From the NCBI GenBank assembly GCA_025965495.1, contig JAOPWW010000343.1, positions 1 through 12,673 of the forward strand: a stretch of DNA of 12,673 bases, read 5' to 3'. The notes under the pieces are model-generated. The model did not search any database and had not been told where the DNA came from. It worked only from the letters and a program-made list of their open reading frames with translations. A program made the position numbers and the translations under genes. This DNA comes from Frankiales bacterium (GTDB taxonomy: Bacteria > Actinomycetota > Actinomycetes > Mycobacteriales > SCTD01). Shown here one piece after another: positions 7,283 to 12,673 of this stretch (the stretch's first letter is position 1; each line of letters starts with the position of its first letter).

Positions 7283-8076
7283 CCACCCACGCCCTCGACG
7301 CGCCGGCCGGCGGCGGGCTGCGCTGGGCCGTCAACGACGCCCTCGTCCTCACCGGCCGCAACCTGCGCCACACCACGCGCCAGCCGGAGCTGCTGTTCTT
7401 CAGCACCGTCCAGCCGGTCATCTTCGTGCTGCTGTTCCGGTACGTCTTCGGCGGCGCCATCGACACCCGGCCGCTGTCCTACGTGAACTACCTGATGCCC
7501 GGGATCTTCGTGCAGACCACGGCGTTCGCCTCCACCAGCAGCGCCGTCGGGCTGGCGACCGACCTCGCCAAGGGCATCGTCGACCGGTTCCGCTCCCTGC
7601 CCATGGCGCGCTCGGCGGTGCTCGCCGGGCGCACCCTCGGCGACCTGTGCCGGATCGTCCTGGTCGTGTTCGTCATGACCGCGGTCGGCCTCGCGGTCGG
7701 GCTGCGGCCGTCGTCGTTCCTCGGCCTGGTCGCGGCCATCGCCCTCACCTCCCTGTTCGGGTTCGCCTTCTCCTGGATCCAGGCCTTCATCGGGCTGTCG
7801 GTCCCGAACGTCGAGGCCGCGAACCTGGCCGGCTTCGTCTGGCTGTTCCCCCTGACCTTCGCGTCCTCGGCGTTCGTGCCGCTGCGGTCGATGCCCGGCT
7901 GGCTCCAGACGTTCGCCAACGCGACCCCCGTCACCCCGACCGTCGACGCCGTCCGCGCCCTGCTCAACGACGGCCTGCCCCTGCAGCACGCCCTGCTCAA
8001 GAGCCTGGCCTGGATCGTCGTCATCACCGTCGTGTTCTCGACCCTGACTGTCCGCACGTACCGCACCGTCTCCTGA
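7279..8076 (+). CDS. ABC-2 type transporter permease (DrrB-like)
   Basis: Membrane subunit paired with the preceding ATPase, 265 residues. A cytoplasmic N-terminal stretch of about 35 residues is followed by roughly six hydrophobic segments, the layout of ABC-2 permeases such as DrrB. Family-like features include an early RNLRHTTRQPELLFF coupling segment, the YLMPGIFVQ segment, the loop KGIVDRFRSLPMARSAVLAGR, and the late FANATPVTPTVDAVRALL segment. The ATG overlaps the ATPase stop by 4 nt, and GAGGAG lies 5 nt upstream of it, inside the ATPase gene. A half-size permease would be expected to dimerise. The next gene starts 2 nt after the stop. The two-gene unit is a typical small exporter; nothing nearby fixes the substrate. 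Confidence 0.93.
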   Translation: MTTHALDAPAGGGLRWAVNDALVLTGRNLRHTTRQPELLFFSTVQPVIFVLLFRYVFGGAIDTRPLSYVNYLMPGIFVQTTAFASTSSAVGLATDLAKGIVDRFRSLPMARSAVLAGRTLGDLCRIVLVVFVMTAVGLAVGLRPSSFLGLVAAIALTSLFGFAFSWIQAFIGLSVPNVEAANLAGFVWLFPLTFASSAFVPLRSMPGWLQTFANATPVTPTVDAVRALLNDGLPLQHALLKSLAWIVVITVVFSTLTVRTYRTVS

Positions 8077-8078
8077 CC

Positions 8079-8462
8079 GTGGCCCCCGACGACCTCGTCT
8101 CGGTCCGGCTGCGGCTGCTCCCGTGGCTGCCGCGCTGGCGCACCGGCGACACCGGCCCGGACATCCCCTCGTTCGACGGCCTCGGCGACGACCCGATCAG
8201 CGCCGTCGTGGGCGTGTTCCTCCTGCTGCTCGCCCTGCCCGGGCTGGTCGTCGCGGTCGTCGGCGTCGTCCTGCTGAGCGCGGAGGTGCTGCTGCTGCTC
8301 GCCCTGCTGCCGCTGCTGCTGAGCGGACAGCTGCTCGGGCTGCGGCCGTGGGTGCTGGTGCTGCGGTCGCGGGACCGGCAGCGCACGCCCGTCGAGGTCC
8401 TCGGGACCGCGGAGGTGCTCCGCCGGCGGCGGGCACTGCGGGCCCAGCGCGTCCGGCCGTAG
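8079..8462 (+). CDS. Small two-helix membrane protein of unknown function, coupled to the ABC exporter
   Basis: A 127-residue protein starting at a GTG only 2 nt after the permease stop, so probably translated by reinitiation in the same operon. The N-terminal 40 residues are polar and hold basic and tryptophan residues (LPWLPRWR). Two adjacent very hydrophobic stretches follow (about 41-65 and 66-88), separated by a single charged residue at Glu69, consistent with a helical hairpin. The C-terminal 35 residues are strongly arginine-rich and probably cytoplasmic. I do not recognise a named family. The frame extends upstream into the permease gene, but there it is a low-quality Arg/Pro-rich shadow, so the GTG at 8079 is the sensible start. 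It could be an accessory subunit of the exporter or an unrelated hitchhiker. Confidence 0.72.
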   Translation: MAPDDLVSVRLRLLPWLPRWRTGDTGPDIPSFDGLGDDPISAVVGVFLLLLALPGLVVAVVGVVLLSAEVLLLLALLPLLLSGQLLGLRPWVLVLRSRDRQRTPVEVLGTAEVLRRRRALRAQRVRP

Positions 8463-8570
8463 CCGCGGGTCCCGGGGTCGCCCGTAGCCCGAGGTCGCCC
8501 GTAGCCCGGGGTCGCCCTGGGTCGCCCGCGACTCCGGGTCGCCAGGCGCTCCGCGGGGCAGGACCACCGC
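8463..8570. other. Intergenic spacer before the deacetylase gene
   Basis: This 108-bp spacer is occupied mainly by short repeats of about 17-bp period (8476-8542). It ends with AGGA (8560-8563), a well-placed ribosome binding site 7 nt before the ATG at 8571. GCGAC/GTCGC (8528-8542) can form a small hairpin with a 5-nt loop. No clear promoter was seen. Confidence 0.5.
8476..8542. repeat. Degenerate 17-bp-period tandem repeat
   Basis: GGTCGCCCGTAGCCCG occurs at 8476-8491 and again at 8493-8508. Further partial units beginning GGTCG start at 8510, 8520 and 8537. The spacing of 17 bp holds for 8476/8493/8510 and for 8520/8537. The first two units are exact over 16 bases and the others have decayed. 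Replication slippage in GC-rich DNA is the simplest origin. Confidence 0.7.
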
Positions 8571-9317
8571 ATGAGCCCTGACCCCGCCCAGCCCGCCGAC
8601 CCCGCGCAGCCCGCCGTGCCGTCCCGCGCCCTCGTCGTCGGCGCCCACCCCGACGACGCCGACTTCGGCGCCGGCGGCCTGCTCGCCCTGTGGACCTCCC
8701 AGGGCTGCGAGGTGACCGTCGTCTGCGTCACTGACGGCCAGAGCGGCGGCTTCGACGCCGAGGTCCCGCGCGAGGACGTCCCCGGGATCCGCCAGCAGGA
8801 GCAGCGCGACGCCGCGAAGGCCCTCGGGATCACCGACGTCCGCTTCCTCGACCGCCTCGACGGCTGGGTCGAGGTCGACCGGAGCCTGCGGCTCGAGCTC
8901 GCCCGCATCGTGCGGGAGGTCAGGCCGGACGCCGTCGTGACCCACTCCCCCGAGCGCAACTACCGGTTCGTGTACCTGTACCACCCGGACCACCTCGCGA
9001 CCGGCGCCGCGGTGCTGGCCGCCGTCTACCCCGACGCCCGCAACGAGTTCGCCTTCCCCCGTGAGGAGCTCGACCTGCCGCTGTGGGAGGTGCCCCAGGT
9101 GTGGCTGTTCGGCGGCCCGGCCGACACCACCGCCGTCGACGTGACCGACGTGTTCGACGCGAAGGTCGCCGCCTGCAGCGCCCACGACAGCCAGACGCCG
9201 ATGCTCGACCGCGGGGTCGCCGACGAGCTGCGCGAGCACCTCGGCCGGACCGCTGCGGAGCACGGTCTGCCGGAGGGACGGCTCGCCGAGGCCTACCAGG
9301 TGGTCGACACGAGGTAG
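8571..9317 (+). CDS. PIG-L/LmbE-family zinc N-deacetylase
   Basis: Predicted zinc-dependent deacetylase of the PIG-L family (relatives: MshB and Mca of mycothiol metabolism, GlcNAc-PI deacetylases), 248 residues, probably cytoplasmic. The signature AHPDDADFGAGG supplies His26, Asp28 (general base) and Asp29. HPDH at 138-141 supplies the remaining zinc ligand and a catalytic histidine, by analogy with MshB His144 and His147. The usual AHPDDxE is AHPDDxD here, a variant that occurs in this family. The N-terminus holds a duplicated DPAQPA (residues 4-9 and 10-15) encoded by an in-frame 18-bp near-repeat, probably a disordered tail. ATG 8571 has AGGA 7 nt upstream. An amino-acid permease gene follows 18 nt after the stop. 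The substrate is not evident, and nothing specifically ties it to mycothiol. Confidence 0.9.
   Translation: MSPDPAQPADPAQPAVPSRALVVGAHPDDADFGAGGLLALWTSQGCEVTVVCVTDGQSGGFDAEVPREDVPGIRQQEQRDAAKALGITDVRFLDRLDGWVEVDRSLRLELARIVREVRPDAVVTHSPERNYRFVYLYHPDHLATGAAVLAAVYPDARNEFAFPREELDLPLWEVPQVWLFGGPADTTAVDVTDVFDAKVAACSAHDSQTPMLDRGVADELREHLGRTAAEHGLPEGRLAEAYQVVDTR
8580..8615 (+). repeat. In-frame 18-bp tandem duplication in the deacetylase gene
   Basis: Two adjacent 18-base units (8580-8597 and 8598-8615) differ at one base and both encode Asp-Pro-Ala-Gln-Pro-Ala. It lies in the nonconserved N-terminal tail, so it should be neutral for catalysis. Confidence 0.75.
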
Positions 9318-9335
9318 CGGGGTACAGCGCCCGCC

Positions 9336-10802
9336 ATGACGGCGACCTGGGCCCGCACCAAGAGCATCGACGACGTCCTGGAGCAGGGGCGGGTCGAACC
9401 CGGTGGGGAGGCGGAGCCGGGCCGGCTCAAGCGCACCCTCGGGCCGCTGGGCCTGATGGGGTTCGGCATCGGCGTCGTGATCGGCACCGGCATCTTCACG
9501 CTCACCGGGGTGGAGGCCAAGGAGTCGGCCGGGCCGGCGGTGACCCTGTCGTTCCTGCTCGCGGGCGTCGCGGCCGCGCTGGCTGCGCTCTGCTACGCCG
9601 AGCTGTCCTCGGGCGTCCCGGCCGCGGGCAGCGCCTACACCTACGCCTACGCCACCATCGGCGAGCTCGCGGCGTGGATCATCGGTTGGGACCTGCTGCT
9701 GGAGTTCGCCCTCGGGGCGGCCACCGTCGCCCGCGGCTGGTCGTCCTACCTCCAGGACCTGTTCAACCTCCCGACGTCGCTGTTCGGCGAGAAGGCCCCG
9801 GTCAACGTCGGGGCGCTCGCGCTGGTGCTCGTCCTCGGCGTGGTCGCCGTCGTCGGCGTCAAGCAGAGCTCGCGGGTGACCGGGGTGCTGGTCGCCGTGA
9901 AGGTGGCGATCTGCGTGTTCGTCGTCGTGGCCGGGCTGTTCTACGTCAAGGGGGCGAACCTGCACCCCTACGTGCCGGCGGCCAGGGCCAGCGAGGCGAA
10001 GACGGGGATCAGCCAGCCGCTCGTGCAGGCCGTGTTCGGGCTCGACCCGACAGCCTTCGGGATCGCCGGAGTCCTCTCGGCGGCCGCTGTCGTGTTCTTC
10101 GCCTACACCGGCTTCGAGGCCGTCGCGAACCTCGGCGAGGAGACCCGCGACCCGGGCCGCGACCTCCCGCTGGGCCTGCTGGGGACGCTCGGCATCGCCA
10201 CCGTGCTCTACATCGGTGTCTCGTTCGTCGTCACCGGGATGGTCGACTACCGCCAGCTCGACGTCGGCGCCCCCATCGCGAAGGCCTTCGACGCCGTCGG
10301 CGCCGGCTGGGCCTCCACGCTGGTCTCGATCGCCGCCGTCGCCGGCCTGACGAGCGTGACCCTGGTCGACCTGGTCACGATGCCGCGCATCTTCTTCGCC
10401 ATGGGTCGCGACCGGCTCCTGCCCCCGCGCTTCGCCGAGCTCCACCCCCGCTACGGCACGCCGGTGCTCGCCACCGTGATCACGACCGCGATGGTGGCCG
10501 TGCTGGCGACCTTCGTGAAGCTGACCGTCCTGGCCGACCTCGTGAGCATCGGCACGCTGTTCGCCTTCGTCGTCGTCGCGATCGCCGTGCCGGTGCTCCG
10601 GCACACCCGCCCGCAGCTCGAGCGGCCGTTCCGGGTGCCGCTGTCGCCGTTCGTGCCGGTCCTGTCCGCCCTGTTCTGCGTCTACCTGATGATGAACCTG
10701 TCGGTCGAGACCTGGCTGCGGTTCCTGGTGTGGCTGCTGCTCGGCCTGGTCGTCTACGTGACGTACGGCCGGCGCAACGCCAAGCTCGCCGCTGCGTCCT
10801 AG
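9336..10802 (+). CDS. APC-family amino-acid permease
   Basis: Cytoplasmic-membrane amino-acid transporter of the APC superfamily, 488 residues with about 12 hydrophobic helices, resembling the YfnA/cationic amino-acid transporter group. A polar N-terminus of about 35 residues holds TKSIDDVLEQG. The first helix contains the unwound substrate-binding motif GVVIGTGIFTLTG (about 46-58). Then come CYAELSSGVPAAGSAYTYAY, GWDLLLEF, and the TM6 region FFAYTGFEAVANLGEETRDP, all characteristic of the group. ATG 9336 lies 18 nt after the deacetylase stop and lacks a well-placed ribosome binding site. TACAGC (9323-9328) lies 7 nt upstream, so either reinitiation or a leaderless message is possible. Its TAG stop overlaps the stop of the opposing gene within CTAG (10799-10802). 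Substrate specificity cannot be read from sequence alone. Confidence 0.92.
   Translation: MTATWARTKSIDDVLEQGRVEPGGEAEPGRLKRTLGPLGLMGFGIGVVIGTGIFTLTGVEAKESAGPAVTLSFLLAGVAAALAALCYAELSSGVPAAGSAYTYAYATIGELAAWIIGWDLLLEFALGAATVARGWSSYLQDLFNLPTSLFGEKAPVNVGALALVLVLGVVAVVGVKQSSRVTGVLVAVKVAICVFVVVAGLFYVKGANLHPYVPAARASEAKTGISQPLVQAVFGLDPTAFGIAGVLSAAAVVFFAYTGFEAVANLGEETRDPGRDLPLGLLGTLGIATVLYIGVSFVVTGMVDYRQLDVGAPIAKAFDAVGAGWASTLVSIAAVAGLTSVTLVDLVTMPRIFFAMGRDRLLPPRFAELHPRYGTPVLATVITTAMVAVLATFVKLTVLADLVSIGTLFAFVVVAIAVPVLRHTRPQLERPFRVPLSPFVPVLSALFCVYLMMNLSVETWLRFLVWLLLGLVVYVTYGRRNAKLAAAS
10799..10802. other. Shared CTAG: overlapping stop codons of convergent genes
   Basis: TAG on the plus strand (10800-10802, permease) and TAG on the minus strand (10799-10801, 136-aa protein) both lie within one CTAG tetranucleotide. 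The two genes therefore have no intergenic space, and any terminator must lie inside the opposite coding sequence. Confidence 0.9.
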
Positions 10803-11209
10803 CCGGCGGGGTCCCAGACGCTGCGGCGGCCGGCCGCACGCGTCGGCTGCTGCAGCTCCGGGCCGGGCGCGTACGGCACCGTCACCACGACGGGGTCCCC
10901 GTCGCGCGGCTCGAGCTCCAGCAGCAGGGCGGGCGTCTCGGCGCCGTCGGCCTCGCTCACCAGCCGGACGTCCGACACCAGGACGACGGCGCGCAGGTCG
11001 TCGCGGACCGCCCGCAGCGCCTCGACGAGCAGCTCCTGGACGCGCTCCACCGCGGGCCGCTCCTCCCCCGGCTCGATGCCGGGGGCGACCAGCCGGCCGT
11101 CGACCGTCATGGCGAGGGCGAACGGGTACAGGCCGGGGCGGACGGCGAGCCGGCGGGCCGCGGTCTCGGCCCCGGCGAGGAACAGCCGGTCGAGGTCGTC
11201 GTCGCTCAT
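10799..11209 (-). CDS. Conserved-looking 136-residue protein of unknown function, coupled to MFS transporter
   Basis: A 136-residue acidic soluble protein without signal peptide or membrane segment. Its ATG (11209) overlaps the TGA stop of the upstream MFS gene in an ATGA arrangement, so translation is probably coupled. Visible order: a helical start (DDDLDRLFLAGAETAARRLA), a strand-like segment PGLYPFALAMTVDGRLV, a Glu-rich helix ERVQELLVEALRAVRDDL, then strands (AVVLVSDVRLV; ALLLELEPRDGDPVVVTVPY) and an Arg/Gly-rich tail. This alpha/beta layout with a central helix between strands suggests a small globular fold. I do not recognise the family and assign no function. Codon use with G/C-biased third positions supports real coding. 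Its stop overlaps that of the opposing permease gene. Confidence 0.8.
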   Translation of the reverse strand: MSDDDLDRLFLAGAETAARRLAVRPGLYPFALAMTVDGRLVAPGIEPGEERPAVERVQELLVEALRAVRDDLRAVVLVSDVRLVSEADGAETPALLLELEPRDGDPVVVTVPYAPGPELQQPTRAAGRRSVWDPAG

Positions 11210-12408
11210 GCCGGGACTCCTTCCCGCTGGCGCTGCGCCCAGGCCACGACCGGGACCGTCGCGACGCCGGCTGCTGCCAGGACGGCACCGAGCAGCGCCC
11301 AGCCCCACACCCCCTGCACGGCGGTGGCGGTGACGACGAGCGGCCCGAGCCCGGACGCCGCCGCGAAGCCGGTCGCGTACAGGCCCTGGTACTGGCCCTG
11401 CGCGTGCTCGGGGGCGAGCCCGAAGCCGATCCCCCAGGAGCCCGCCGCCTGGAACAGCTCCCCGGCGACGTTGACCAGCGCCGCGAGCACCAGGACGACG
11501 ACGGCGACCGGTGCGGGCCCCAGGGTGGAGGCGGCGAAGACCAGGCAGGACGCCCCGAGCAGCAGCCCTCCGCGGCGCACCGCGACCGCGCTGGTCGCCA
11601 CGTCCCTCGCGGCGCGCGACACCCGGACCTGCAGCAGCACGCAGCAGGCCGTGTTCACGAGGAACAGCAGGGCGACGACGGCGACGGGTGCGCTCGTGTG
11701 GCGGACAACCCACAGCGGGACGGCGACCTCGAGCAGCGCGTAGTGGATGCCGAGGACCGCGCTCATCGCCGTGACGACGACGTAGGGGCGGTCGCGCAGC
11801 GCCTGCACCATGCTGCCGGTCTCGACCGCGGTCCGCCGCACTCCCGGCGGCAGGCGCAGCAGGACGGCCCCGGCGACGAGGCTGCTCGCGGCGTCCCCGA
11901 GCACGAGCGCCAGGTACGCGGGCCGGCTGTCGGCCGCCAGCGCCAGCCCAGCCAGCGCCGCGCCGCCGGAGATGCCGAGGTTGGTGACGGCCCGCAGGTA
12001 GGCCCGCCCCTCGACCCGCTGCTCGGCGGGCAGCGCGGCGGCGACCAGGCCCTGCCGAACCGCACTGCTCGCCCGGTCGAGCACCGTGAACACGGTCGCG
12101 ACGACGACGAAGGCCCCGAACGAGCCGACGACGGCGAAGGCCGCCATGGCCGCGGCCTGCGCGACGTGCAGCGCGACGAGGACCTCGCGGGCCCCGCGCC
12201 GGTCCGCGAGGTGACCGGCCGGCACCCCCGCGAGCAGACCGAGCAGCCCGGCGACCGTCAGCCCGAGCCCGACCTGGCCGACCGAGAGGCCGACCGAGCG
12301 GGTGAAGAACAGGGCGCTGCCGGCCATGAACAGGCCGTTGCCGAACGTGTTGACCAGGGTGGCGAAGGCCAGCACCCGGGTCGGCCCGGGGGCGGGGAGC
12401 AGGCTCAC
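11206..12408 (-). CDS. MFS transporter (probable 12-helix exporter)
   Basis: Second major facilitator superfamily transporter, 400 residues with about 12 hydrophobic helices. Motif A appears between helices 2 and 3 (AGHLADRRGAREV, about residues 64-76). The first helix contains NTFGNGLFMAGSALFFTRS, a pattern seen in MFS drug/metabolite exporters, and FTVLDRASSAVRQGL lies in the fourth to fifth helix region. It has little similarity to the other MFS protein of the window beyond the family motif, so it is not a recent duplicate. The start is GTG 12408, 26 nt after the lepA stop, with no strong ribosome binding site. A perfect inverted repeat and a TAGCCA hexamer lie directly ahead. Its stop overlaps the ATG of the 136-aa protein. 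The substrate is unknown. Position behind lepA suggests it may be partly read through from the lepA message. Confidence 0.87.
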   Translation of the reverse strand: MSLLPAPGPTRVLAFATLVNTFGNGLFMAGSALFFTRSVGLSVGQVGLGLTVAGLLGLLAGVPAGHLADRRGAREVLVALHVAQAAAMAAFAVVGSFGAFVVVATVFTVLDRASSAVRQGLVAAALPAEQRVEGRAYLRAVTNLGISGGAALAGLALAADSRPAYLALVLGDAASSLVAGAVLLRLPPGVRRTAVETGSMVQALRDRPYVVVTAMSAVLGIHYALLEVAVPLWVVRHTSAPVAVVALLFLVNTACCVLLQVRVSRAARDVATSAVAVRRGGLLLGASCLVFAASTLGPAPVAVVVLVLAALVNVAGELFQAAGSWGIGFGLAPEHAQGQYQGLYATGFAAASGLGPLVVTATAVQGVWGWALLGAVLAAAGVATVPVVAWAQRQREGVPA

Positions 12409-12411
12409 GGT

Positions 12412-12426
12412 CTCTGGCTACCAGAG
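12412..12426. promoter_or_regulatory. Inverted repeat between lepA and the MFS gene, possible operator or hairpin
   Basis: CTCTGG and CCAGAG form a perfect 6-bp inverted repeat around 3 nt. It starts 4 nt before the GTG of the MFS gene and overlaps a -10-like TAGCCA (12415-12420 on the minus strand). No U-tract follows, so a lepA terminator is unlikely. A repressor site or an RNA hairpin near the translation start is more plausible. Confidence 0.4.
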
Positions 12427-12434
12427 CGGTCCAC

Positions 12435-12673
<239 letters not shown>

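Noticed and set aside
7488..11288. A 1266-codon minus-strand open frame opposite the ABC permease, deacetylase and amino-acid permease
   Set aside because: It is low-complexity, rich in Arg, Gly, Gln and Asp, without domains, and fully antisense to recognisable genes.

Overview
The window is a very GC-rich stretch of chromosome with an extreme G/C preference at third codon positions. It is almost completely filled with genes and has several GTG (and one probable TTG) starts. The gene set and codon use point to an actinomycete. No rRNA or tRNA gene, IS element, phage gene, integrase, attachment site or CRISPR array was seen, and I cannot name the genus.

Layout from left to right: a DEAD-box RNA helicase on the minus strand, cut by the left edge (1-993); a 235-bp divergent intergenic region with two inverted repeats; aminopeptidase N (pepN, +, 1229-3649); a short convergent gap; an MFS transporter (-, 3767-4969) lying downstream of the radical-SAM heme chaperone hemW (-, 5072-6256); a 69-bp divergent promoter region; a DrrA/DrrB-type ABC exporter (+, 6326-7282 and 7279-8076) followed by a 127-residue membrane protein (+, 8079-8462); a repeat-containing spacer; a PIG-L/LmbE-type deacetylase (+, 8571-9317) and an APC amino-acid permease (+, 9336-10802); then, reading leftward from the right edge, the C-terminal end of lepA (elongation factor 4, -, 12435-12673), a second MFS transporter (-, 11206-12408) and a 136-residue protein of unknown function (-, 10799-11209).

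The window is a mix of housekeeping genes (lepA, hemW, pepN, helicase) and transport genes. lepA and hemW lie on the same strand, and the roughly 6-kb interval between them holds transport and membrane genes on both strands. Three adjacent pairs look translationally coupled or cotranscribed: ABC ATPase/permease (ATGA overlap), permease/small membrane protein (2-nt gap), and MFS/136-aa protein (ATGA overlap). The deacetylase and permease are only 18 nt apart.

I did not find a convincing new biological system. The observations most worth checking are: -10-like hexamers placed 6-7 nt before several start codons (probable leaderless mRNAs); two perfect palindromes sharing CTCTG/CAGAG half-sites, one at the predicted start of the helicase transcript and one just before the second MFS gene; a 17-bp-period repeat before the deacetylase gene; and two uncharacterised small proteins tied to transporters.
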